Below are positions 12,624 to 22,383 of a DNA stretch of 64,000 nucleotides, in pieces. The stretch is from assembly GCA_033065855.1 (NCBI GenBank), contig JAVXUO010002657.1, forward strand, positions 181,001 to 245,000, written 5' to 3'. Origin of the DNA: Escallonia rubra. Taxonomy: Eukaryota > Streptophyta > Magnoliopsida > Escalloniales > Escalloniaceae. How positions within the stretch are numbered: the first letter of the stretch is position 1; every line of letters begins with the position of its first letter. The notes beneath the pieces were generated by a model that made no database searches, was not told the DNA's origin, and saw only the letters and a program-made list of their open reading frames with translations. Position numbers and translations under genes: made by a program.

Positions 12624-13339
12624 TTAGTCCATCAATTTGCATTGGTCAGCTTCATCTCTATGCATTTATTCTAGGGCCTTCTTATGATTCCCATCTACCA
12701 ATAGTCAGGATAATGTCTGTCCTTGTTTGGTCAGTCTCTTACATGTCAGTTTCTTCTGCATGTATTTTGTCTAGGAGCTCCATGTAATTCCCTTATCCTG
12801 ACAGTCAGGGTCAGTTTCTTTGTCTCGTCTAAGTCTATGTCTTAAGAGTCTACTTCTTGACCTTAGCCTTCAAAATATTTTTTAAATAAAAAATTCAAAA
12901 AATAAAAAATAAACTGATGTTTGTTGTGACTTTTCAGTCACGCTTTATCCTTCGTGACTCTAGTAGAAGAGTCAACCTATCATCTCAACCCCTTACCTGT
13001 CATTCTCTCTTAGTACAGGTTTATGTCCGAAGGTATTTGACCCCAATCCAGGTCGATACTTGTAAGGCACGTACATTCTTCTTTACATATCAAGTTTGAA
13101 CTACATTCGGCTTGAGCACTTCCGAATGAGGTTATGTAGGCAACCTTCATTAGGTGCAACCATTATTAATCAGTTCTGTGCCTGAGGGTAGTTAACCTTC
13201 AAAATCAGGTCAGTATATGAAGTTTCATCTACGGTCTCCATTTCCCAATCCATATCTATGTTTGACGGTAGAAACACTCGATTCAGGGTGACACGCAAAT
13301 ATCGTGTACCTTGCTCTATCCAGGCTCAGTTTTTGTTTT
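12624..13339 (+). repeat. Start of an inserted element: 100-base minisatellite units
   Basis: Begins TGTTAGTCCATCAATTTG (from 12622). It contains two units about 100 bases apart (near 12659 and 12759) of the pattern TGCAT-TATTTTGTCTAGG, then CTTATGATTCCC, then AGTCAGGATAATGTCTG. The same unit, on the opposite strand, forms the array at 59964-60990. The rest (12850-13339) is unassigned. The context suggests the LTR of a Tat/Ogre-like element that inserted into the D LTR. Confidence 0.55.
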
Positions 13340-14290
13340 TATATTCCTAGACGACCAATCGTCGTTACTATTGGCTCCGGCATCTATGGATGCGTCCTTA
13401 TGACTAAGCGACCAAGCAGCGTTACTATTGGCTCTGACTCTTAATCATAAGTCTTCGTTATGTCTAGACGACCAATCGTGGTTACTATTGGCTCCAGGTT
13501 CTAGACATGATTTTCTACTAACTTGTCTAAGCGATCAATTGTTGTTACCATTGGACCTGACTTTTAGGCAGTGAGTTTTTTGGTCTTTTTTCTTATTTTT
13601 AGATGACCAACCGTTGTTATTGTTGACTCTGGCTTCTAGGGATGTGTCCTTATGCCTAAGCGACCAATCATTGTTATTATTGGCTCTTGCTCTTAGTCAT
13701 AAGCCTTCATTATATCTAGACGACCAATCCCTATTACTATCGGCTTCGGCTTCTAGACATGCTTTTCTTCTCATTCACCTAGGCGACCAATCCTCATTAC
13801 TATTGGCTCCGGCTCTTAGGCAGTGAGTTTTTCGATCCTAGCCCCAATTTTTGTCCACATTCCTAGACGACCAACCGTCATTACTATTGGCTCCAGCATC
13901 TAGGGATACGTCCGCATGTCTAGGCGACCAATTGTCGTTACCATTAGCTCCAGCTCTTAGACATTACTCTTTAGTATCCTTAGACGACCAATTGTTGGTA
14001 CAATGGCTACAGCTTCTAAGGATGCGCCTTATGCCTATGCAACCAATCGTCGTTACTATAGGCTTAAGGCAGTGAGATTTTCCTGTCCCAGTTCCAGTTT
14101 TATCTCATGATCTTTCTGTATTCTTAGACGACCAATTATTATTATCGTCGGGTCCAGCTTCTAAGAATATGCCCTTCATCATGCGAACAACTGTTGTCTC
14201 CAGTTCTAGATAAGGCCCGATTTCACTCTCTCTTTTTAGTATTGTTCAACGACCAATCCTTATAACTATTGGCCCCTGCTTCAAGTGATA
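13340..14290 (+). repeat. Minisatellite array, about 60-base period, about 14 units
   Basis: Units carry the core GACGACCAATCGTCGTTACT followed by ATTGGCTCCGGC and a short variable tail. Cores are visible near 13350, 13403, 13464, 13528, 13600, 13659, 13718, 13780, 13866, 13922, 13981, 14036, 14127 and 14248. Identity between units is moderate, so the array is old. Leu/Ser-rich open frames across it (13614-14075) are translations of the repeat. Arrays like this are known in LTRs and untranslated regions of large Tat/Ogre gypsy elements. Confidence 0.85.
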
Positions 14291-14490
14291 TCTCCGCCAT
14301 TCGAACTACATTGGTCTGATTTCTTTTCAGGGATACCTAAGAAGCCTTATAAAGGTCCGACCTCATATCTTTGTGAGTCTTTGAGTCTGTCTTAGGTCTT
14401 GTGGTTTCTTTCATGTTTTTACTAAAAAAAGATGTCTCGTTCTTTTACGATGATGTTCGTCCGCATGCGAGCTCTATCATTGAGGGGCCG

Positions 14491-15691
14491 TGTAGACAGC
14501 TCATTTTTGTAGTTATTTTAATTTTTTATTTGTTTTATTGGGCTTTACTAATAATTAAGTTCTTTATTATTATGGGAGTAGGCCTAATATAAGGAGCCTA
14601 ATCTATTCAAGTAAGTCCAATAGGTAGTCCACTCCAGTCAGTTTAGTCCAAATTAATTAGGTCTGATCAATTGGATTACTTGCCTAGTTAGTTAGAGTAA
14701 ACTCAAGTTAGGTAAGAGTCAAGAGGGAAAGTTTGAGTTGGAGACTTGAGGATCAACTTGAGAAAGAGAGTGATTGGTGTGAATATGGAAAGTGTTTCTT
14801 GAATCTGGTGTTATCCCTGACAATTGACTAAGATAATTATCTACTTTGGGACATTATAATGTCCCAAAATTATTAAAAACTTTAAGGGTAAACCGGCCTG
14901 TTGGTTAGCTTTTGTCAATCTACGATTTTATCAAATATTATGTCTTATCATCCGATCGCAAATTGATATTGTCATCTTTACCATTTTTGGCGTTCCAAAC
15001 CCCTATAAGTAAGACCCTTGGCCTACATTTTAAGGACAAGCCTTTTCTCCATAGAGCTTCTATACCATTTCTCTTAGAAGTGATAGATCATCTTTATGAG
15101 GAGTTCAATGCTTAATATTTCACTTTTCTATCTACACAAGTCACTTGCACTGTGGATTCATCATAACGCATTCCCAAGACTTCTGCTATATTTACTGCGT
15201 TCTGGACTAGTTTATATGAAAATAATCTAGAAGTATCTCCCATTTGTGTAATCACATTTTTATTATAAATCAAAAGAGTCTTTCACATTTTTCAATCTAA
15301 GTCTAAGACCAAAATGTAGATTACTTCCCCTAGGACCAGGGTCGAACTACGACAGTTTTGATTCCGATTAGTCCGACCAGACATGTAGACAATTTGACCT
15401 CCGATGTCGAGTTCAAGCCAAAAACATAAAAAATAAATCAGGATGAGTTTTATCATGCTTTGCATGTTACGTGTTTTTAAGGCCAATAATCAATAGAAAT
15501 GAAGTAGAGAACGAAAGAGCGTGGCGGGTGCCTAACACCTTCCCGTTCCATAACTTAGTCCCCGAACCCATCTCATAGATTTTGATAAATTTAGATTCAC
15601 CTTTTTAGGGTTTTTCTTATTTTTTTTTAGTTAAATAAGATGGCAACTCCTAAAATCCTTCCCGAGATTTTTTCGAGGCGGTTCGTTTATA
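14491..15691 (+). repeat. Family E LTR (copy E1)
   Basis: Starts TGTAGACAGCTCATTTTTG and shares its structure with the solo LTR at 16263-17556 over its length. Common landmarks are GGGCTTTACTAATAA, the GGGACATTATAATGTCCC palindrome, the GTCGAACTACGACAGTTTTG block and the GATGGCAACTCCT-AAAATCCTT block near the end. The end, GAGGCGGTTCGTTTATA, runs into a TA microsatellite, so the border and any duplication are obscured. No primer site or internal coding region follows. Confidence 0.8.
14845..14868. promoter_or_regulatory. Perfect 24-base palindrome in the family E LTR
   Basis: TTTGGGACATTA is followed directly by its exact reverse complement. The solo copy E2 keeps the structure at 16648-16671 with two changes. 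It could form a hairpin in the LTR transcript or be a dimeric binding site. Function is inferred only from conservation. Confidence 0.5.
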
Positions 15692-15765
15692 TATATATAT
15701 ATGCGATGTGTGTGTGTGGGGGGGGGGGGTTAGGGGGTGGGTGTGGTGTGTGTCTTTGTGTGCAT
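15684..15765. repeat. Microsatellite cluster TA / GT / poly-G
   Basis: A TATATATA run is followed by GTGTGTGTG, an uninterrupted run of about 12 G, and GGGTGTGGTGTGTG. It sits between the end of LTR E1 and the start of recognisable family C LTR sequence. Confidence 0.85.
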
Positions 15766-15779
15766 GCGTGTTATAAGTT

Positions 15780-16262
15780 CACTAAAGCTAGTCACTCACT
15801 CACTTTCACTTATTTAATTTATTTCTTTATTTGCATATATTTGAAGGCCCTTGATTATTCACTTGTCCTTGGTAACATGCCTTTTGTCACGATCGAGCAC
15901 CGTAACACCTGATCACTAAATGCCCTTGGCATTTGCGCCCATCACAACACCTGACCACCACAATGCCTGGCCGCGCCTGTGTGCTGCCTTCTGGTACACA
16001 CGCCCCGACGCTACTTTCTTCATGGGTGCCCAAGCGCCGTAGCTGTGTCACATGCATGTCCCCACACACTCATTTACTACACCATGTCGCCATTTTCATT
16101 AAGAGTGTCCTAGCACCTAATCCATCCCGTCGTGCCCGTGCATTGCGCCAATTATATAGTCGTGCCCGCGACACTATATGACACTATCATGCCTCATTCT
16201 TGGTTCATCTATTCACCAAACGATGCATGCCTGGCCTTAGATGTGGAACATGTTTCAACCTG
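15780..16262 (+). repeat. Family C LTR, segment 1 of 3
   Basis: The right end aligns with the solo LTR at 30686: GATGTGGAACATGTTTCAACC here against GGTCGTGGAACATGCTTCGACC near 31410. GTGCCCGTGC-type blocks precede it in both. It is interrupted by the E2 solo LTR. The last five bases (ACCTG, 16258-16262) are the E2 target site. The true start of this LTR is not clear. Confidence 0.7.
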
Positions 16263-17556
16263 TGTAGACACCCCATTTTTGTAGTTTTATTTTATCTTTT
16301 TACTAATTTATGCTAGGCTTTATTAATGAATAAAGTTTGTTATTAATGTTGGGTGTAAACCTGATAATGAGTGATAGACCTTATTTATTTAATTCAGCTT
16401 ACTCAGTCTAGTCGAGTAGTCTGCCTATCAGTCTACTCCAGTCAGTTTAGCCAAATTAATTAGGGCGGGTCCATTGGATAACTAGCCTAGTTAGTTAGGG
16501 TTAACCCAAGTTAGGTTAGAGTCAAGAAGGAAAGTTCGACTTGAAGACTTGATGATCAATTTGAGAGACAAAATGATTGGTGTGAATATGAGAAGTGTTT
16601 CACGAATCTGGTATTATCCCTGACAGTTAGTCAAGATAATTACCTATTTTGGGACATGATAATGTCCCGAAATTTAGCATAAAATAAATAAAAATTCAGG
16701 GATAAACTGGTCGATTTTTGGCTAACCGGTTTGTTAGTTGACTTTTGTCAATCTACGATTTTATCACTTATTCTGAGTTATCTCCAGCCTTGCAGATCAG
16801 ATTTTGCGACCCTGAACACTATAAAATGGGGCATTGGCCTTCATTTTTTAGGGGTCCAGAAAACTCATTCTCTTGAGAGCATATGTACCATTTCTTTCTG
16901 TAGTGATACACTGTCTTTCTCAAGAATCTTAGACATTCATATTCACTCTATAAAAAGTCTTTTTCTAATCTTTGCGTCACGGATCATTTGGAGAGCATCC
17001 CCCAAGTCTTCAATGCAAGCTACTTCTAACGGTAATCTTTACTAGTTTTCTAGTTTAGAAATGAAATAGAATTGTCTTCGAATCCCATAGTCGCATTTTA
17101 TTGAAAAAACAACAAAAAGGGTCTTCTTATCTTTTTCTTTTCTAGGTCTAAGTCTCGAAATATATACTACTTCTCGTAAAGCCCAGAGTCGAACTGCGGC
17201 GGTTTTGATTCGATTAGTCCTATCGAATACGTAGGCAGTTTGACCCCCGATGTTGAGTTCAAGCCAAAAATATAAAAATAAATTTAGGATTAGTTAATCA
17301 TATTTTTCATGCTACATGTTCTTCAGGCCAAAATTCAATAAAAATGAAGTAGAGACCGAAAGGGTGCAGTGGGTCCCTAATACCTTCCTGTTGCGTAACC
17401 TAGTTCCCGGACCCCTCTTTTGGTTTCGATAAGACCAGTCATCTTTGTTGGAAACCAAAGAGTCTTTTTTAGGTTTGTCTTATTTTATTTTAATTAATTA
17501 AGATGGCGACTCCATTTAAAATCCTTACGGGAATTTTTCCGAGGCGCTGTGCCACA
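16263..17556 (+). mobile_element. Solo LTR, family E (copy E2)
   Basis: TGTAGACACCCC...GCCACA, 1294 bases, flanked by a perfect 5-base duplication ACCTG at 16258-16262 and 17557-17561. No internal region is present, so it arose by recombination between two LTRs. Family E LTR sequence of the host LTR C continues on both sides. It shares with E1 the palindrome, the GATGGCGACTCC block and the AATCTACGATTTTATCA block. It inserted into LTR C after that element was in place. Confidence 0.92.
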
Positions 17557-17561
17557 ACCTG

Positions 17562-18039
17562 CTCTCTGAAGCGCGTCCCATTCAGAGGAGTTCTGCTTGT
17601 AGTGCTCTAACATGAGGTCTATTCATAGCGTGATAGGTTTGTTCTGCGAGACACTATCTCTGTTGGGATGACTTGCGTGACATTAGGCACATCCGACATG
17701 TGACCTCGTCAACTAACATTACTGGTGATCATCGATGCCCTCATGATCATGACCCCCCGAGTCACTCCGAAATTAGAGTAGTCTACTTGACATTTTGGCG
17801 TTGGGGCCTCCCCCACCACTGCCAGGTTCTCTGCGTCTTTCAGCGCTCCTTGTGAGACTCAGTAAGGGATTTTGATCATTGGCTAGATCAAGTATGATCT
17901 TTGGTCGCACCATCTTTCTAACTAGATAGAGTGAAGTTGTGCCGTGCAGGCCTTATGCGATTGATAGTTCGCCGAGTACAGACATTTGTGCCCACTCGGC
18001 AAAGAGTCACTCTCATGTGCACCGCATGTCACTTGAACA
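17562..18039 (+). repeat. Family C LTR, segment 2 of 3
   Basis: It aligns with the middle of the solo LTRs: GAGTCACTCCGAAATTAGAG against GGTCACTCCGGGACGGGAG near 36236, then CCACCACTGCCAGGTTCTCTGCG and GACTCAGTAAGGGATTTTG against GATTCAGTAAGGGCTTGG near 36358. It ends where the CACTA element begins, within the ACGT-element region just upstream of the LTR TATA box. Confidence 0.85.
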
Positions 18040-19023
18040 CACCACAAGAAAATAGGATTTTAGTGATCGAAATTCTGTCACTAAAAAAGAAATTTTCGTC
18101 ACAAAACGTTTTAGTGATGGAAAATTCCATCACACATTTCCATAACGTGAAGTCTAGTCACCAACAAGTTAGTGACATAATTTCGTGACTCCATCACGCC
18201 ATCGACGAAGGAATGGAGACTTTTAGTGACGGAAATTTCTATCACTAAAGGTATTTTTTATTTAAAAAAACTTAATTCTTTTTTTAGATTTTGTATAAAA
18301 TTATTGGTGACGGATAAGTCCTTCACATAAAAGGTCACTAATTCCTTTTTGTGATGGATTTGGCCGTCACTATTGGTTTGCAATTTTTTTTGTTTTATGC
18401 ATATAGTGACAAATCATAATTGTCGCTAAAATTAGAAAACAAAAGAAGAATAGTTTTGCATGTTCTTTTCAAATTTCATTTTTTTAAAACTTGTATATAA
18501 CAAATCCATCAACATATCAAGCTACACAAAATCCATGACCACATAAAGGCTCCACAAAATTTATTACCACATCAAACTCCACAAAATTCATTAACACATC
18601 AAACTCCACAAATCTATAAACACATCAAGTACCAAGTCAAACACAATAATGTAACGACAATCCTTGAACACGAAAGTAAGTCGACAATTGAAATATCAAA
18701 GAGAGGGGATTAGTTGGCCACTCAATTTCCATCCCCATCAAGGTCATACTCGTTGGCTTTCACACCATCATTGACATGATCCCATGTATTTCTGGATGCC
18801 AGCACAATCACATGAAAGATAAATTTAACTGACAATTGGTAAAAATCCATATCATAAATGATATGGTGAATAATCATGGATTCTATATGTCCAAACATAA
18901 ACGTATTAGACTACACTTAAGTCATTCTTTAAGCGAGCTCGTTATTTCCATTACCACAGTGATAGAACCCATCCAAAATCCCCCTCCACCCACACATACA
19001 CATACATACATGAACAAGTACCT

Positions 19024-20640
19024 CTACCAGATGTCTCGCTGCCTGACGTGCCTCTGCTTCTTTATGTTTTGCATAAACTCTTCGAACAGACTATGCAGTT
19101 GTGGCTTCCAGTGCTTGGAAATATCCTTAGTCACATTTTGTATGGCAGTGATACGTCTAAATGAACCTCTTGTACTGCTTATCCTCGAATGTGGTGGTTC
19201 TCCGCGAGTTCCAAGGCCAACTACATGTCCCTTCTTGTTCAGGACATCTGGTACTGTTAGCCATAGCTCGTCAACATCATTCTCAGAGGTCATTACCTAA
19301 GCAGCTTCCACCTTAGACATAAAGGCATCATATGGACAATGCAATACATGCGTTGAAACAATTATACAGTTAAAGTACCACTTTGCGTGCTAGAAAGGCA
19401 AGGGGGCCGAATGATTCAAACATTTCATAATCTATTTATATCTATGGAATATAATACTTTTCTAATTTACACTTTAGGCGTTAGACTATTCCTATTTACT
19501 GCTACTGCTTTGGATTTAGGCATTAACTAATACATAAAGTGAAATGGTTTGGATATTACCCTGATTTTCTCTACTTTCTCATTCACATATGGCTTGCCTT
19601 GCCTATTCTTCAGATGGTGGGTGTCCTCGTAGAGAAGCAGCCTGGCTTGTGCTTTAGTCAACATTGGAATTTGTACACGCCTCATATACTCGAGGACAGA
19701 GTGTGGCACGGAACCACCAGTATGGGAGGCAATGTGGTTGCGTGCCCTCTTGCCTTGCTTAGATTTGTGTTCCAAATCCTCTTGTTTTCATTTATCCACA
19801 TCGAGGCCCAAATAGCAGGGGTTAGCCACTAAGAATGAGCTTTCCACATCTCCAAATCAGCTCCTTGCCCACAACGTTTTCGCGCATGTGCCCTCGCTGC
19901 ACAGAATCACTTGTGATTATCTTGTTTTATGTTTCAGCTCTCTTACCCTCTGCCTAGTCCAAGAACGTAAAAGAATCTTGCCACAATGCACGCTATAAAG
20001 TGAGACTTATCATGAACATAATTAAGTAATTAGTCTTGTATATCAAACACATCAACTCAACTTACAAGGAACCTATTCCAAATCTGCTCCTTTAAAAATG
20101 TTTTGTCCTTCCAACCAGACCGCACAAGCCAAGGTCCTCTAATGCATGATTTCACAATACCACTTATTGTTGTCCTTGCTTTGTCATTTTCATGCTATAT
20201 GATTACATACATAAATATCAGTAAGAGAGCTAGAAAACAATAAAACTCAATAAGCAATCATAAACAACTAAGATAAAAAAAAATATTGAACTGATATAGC
20301 ATAAGCAAACAATATTGAATAGTACTAATTAGGCATGTACTTTCAATGAACAATATCCACTGTTTCCTTCGGTTGACCTGCTCGACCTAACACATCGCAC
20401 GTCAGACCTCGGGTGCGGTGAGGAGCTCTAATTGTAATAAAAAATTAATGCAACATTGATAAACAAACAAAGAGCAAATGAAGAAATATAATTAAGTTGT
20501 AGTTATACCACTTGCATTTAATTGCAGATGCAACTGATGACGCCCCAGGCTGTGTCACACTAACGTTGGCTGGGTCGAGGGGCTGCTCGACGCTCGGGTC
20601 GAGTCCAACAACAGGGGTCGATGTAGCTCGAGATAGTCTC
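19024..20640 (-). pseudogene. CACTA second ORF relic (Transposase_24/Ptta-like)
   Basis: Minus-strand pieces in changing frames resemble the plant Ptta/En/Spm protein encoded downstream of TNP2. They include HRTRGLTCDVLGRAGQPKE (about 20350-20420), SGWKDKTFLKEQIWNRF (about 20050-20130, the W..K..IW.RF pattern), NHIASHTGGSVPHSVLEYMR (about 19680-19750) and a C-terminal segment with DELWLTVPDV and HWKPQLHSLFEEFMQ (19024-19293). Stops and frameshifts break it throughout. In intact elements this protein is thought to bind subterminal repeats. Family placement comes from motif pattern and position only. Confidence 0.6.
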
Positions 20641-20715
20641 GACCCTGGGAACTGGTGGAACGCTGAATAGTGACTAAAACATAACAATTCATCAAAGAAA
20701 AGTTCAAATTTAGTG

Positions 20716-20718
<3 letters not shown>

Positions 20719-20785
<67 letters not shown>
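20719..20785. repeat. Compound microsatellite (AT)n(GT)n
   Basis: About 42 bases of alternating AT followed by about 25 bases of GT. Open frames of HTHTHT...IYIYIY type over it are artefacts. Confidence 0.97.
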
Positions 20786-20893
20786 AAATATCTGCATTGA
20801 ACAAAAAAAAAATTAAACACCATAGTTTGAATCGCATGACAGCTAACTAATGCATCCCCAAAATACTTAAAAGCCATCGTCATTATAACATGT

Positions 20894-21506
20894 TTAATCA
20901 AACTCTTCATCTTCATTTTCATCTTCCTCTTCGTCTTCATCTTCTCCACCATCATCACTACTTGTCTCATGAGCATGATAATTATCATACATTGCACTAA
21001 TCTCGTCATCTCCTACTTCCTCTCCAACTTGACCCACTGCTTGAAGAGGCACATCGTCAATGCTCTTATCTACTCCAACTGGTAACAGAGAAGCTTCATC
21101 CTCTTGTTATGTATCAGCTGGTACATCTGGAACTGATGACCATTTTATATTCCTTTTTGAAACGACATCTGCATAAAACACTTGTGAAGCTTCAAAAGCA
21201 AAGACGAATGGGTCATTTGATTCCAGCCTTGATTTCATGTTTACATCGACAATCCCATGTCTACTACCACGAAAATTGGTTCTTGATGTAATGTCAAACC
21301 ATGTACATTTGAACATAACCAGTTGATTGCCCCTACCAGAATACTCTAACTCAATGATCTCGTCAAATTATCCATAAAACTCACAATCAGTATCATTATA
21401 GTAGTCCCCTTTCACCAGAACACCGTTGTTTTGCGTTTGTTTACCTTGGTCATGTTCCTTTGTGTTAAACCTGAAGCCATTTACTATAAAACCTTTGATC
21501 TTATTA
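20894..21506 (-). pseudogene. TNP2 transposase C-terminus (DUF4216 region) of the CACTA element
   Basis: One minus-strand frame carries the TNP2 hallmark VNGFRFNTKEHDQ..KQTQNNGV, then the DUF4216 pattern (EIIELEYSG, MFKCTWFD, SNDPFVFAFEASQVFYADV) and an acidic tail (EDEDEEEDENEDEEFD) ending at a TAA at 20894-20896. Two internal stops interrupt it: TAA after CEFYG (about 21366) and TAA after VPADT (21107). The catalytic N-terminal part, which would lie above 21506, is missing or displaced by later insertions. TNP2 proteins cut CACTA elements out at their ends. This one is non-functional. Confidence 0.85.
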
Positions 21507-21974
21507 TTGATTGAGATTGTGTCTAGCAGAGAGGTTATTTTTATTTTTTATTCATGTATCAAGTGATTTCAGGTTGGATTAACTTTGCGTCTAGCCTGCT
21601 CGGAGCAAATTACTGGCTTTGTTTATTCAGATCATTTGCTTAGTTAAATAAGGGTGTTGGGAGAAGTCCTCTGGTGTCACTAACCTTAAATAAGAGTGAT
21701 GGGTTTCTCAAGAGGACTGAAATAAGAAGTTTTTGTACTTTTGAGTTATAGGAAGTTCACTTGTAATTAGGAGGACATCATGGAATTTTAACTGTACTGT
21801 TGGTCAATTTTTTTAGTTCAATTCGGAGTTTGGTACTTTTATTTTAGTGTGGACCATGTTTGCAAAAGTACTACTACTTCTTGTTGACTTGGCAATTTTG
21901 TTTTTTGTCTTTCTTTCCCCCTTAAATTAACTTGCTTTTACTGTTTTTCTGCAGGTTCGGGTCATTTTGTTTTT
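21507..21974. other. Unassigned interior of the CACTA element
   Basis: AT-rich sequence between the TNP2 relic and the left arm of a long inverted repeat. No coding match or repeat partner was found in the window. Confidence 0.4.
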
Positions 21975-22383
21975 GGGAAAATTAGGTAAAGATGGGTTTT
22001 GGGGTAAAAACTTAATAGAAGGTGGGTTTGTTTTGAAAAATTATGAAAAAGTGGGGCAACTTTTTTAAATTTCTGAACAAGGGAAGAGGTTAGGAAAAAA
22101 TGGGTTTTTTTTACTCCTTTAATTTGCTCTTCCCAAATTACCCCTGCCCCCAAAAGAATGACCCCCCTGTTATAGTCCCTTCCCCACGCCTGATTTGCTC
22201 CCTCCAAAAGAATTACCCCTCTGATTTTTTCCCTCCAAATTAAATCTTTCTCTCCAAATCAGTCTTCTTTCTCAGCTTCTCCCCAATTTATTCCATCTCT
22301 CTCGCTCTGTTTCGTGCTACTCTCTGACATGACTCTCTCACTCTCTCTTTGTGTCACACACGGCCATTGAAATTCAACAACGG

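Noticed and set aside
13614-14075. Leu/Ser-rich open frames
   Set aside because: The frames follow the 60-base repeat units exactly; there is no domain and no start context.
13340-14290. CRISPR-like regular repeat array
   Set aside because: Repeats diverge from each other, have no conserved spacer length and sit in a plant retroelement context. It is a minisatellite.
17548-17556. Start of a family C LTR at 17548 (TGTGCCACAACC)
   Set aside because: It resembles the LTR start, but the ACCTG duplication shows that GCCACA is the end of solo LTR E2 and that C resumes inside its body.
20445-21009. Frames with HTHTHT and IYIYIY runs
   Set aside because: Translation of the (AT)n(GT)n microsatellite at 20719-20785.
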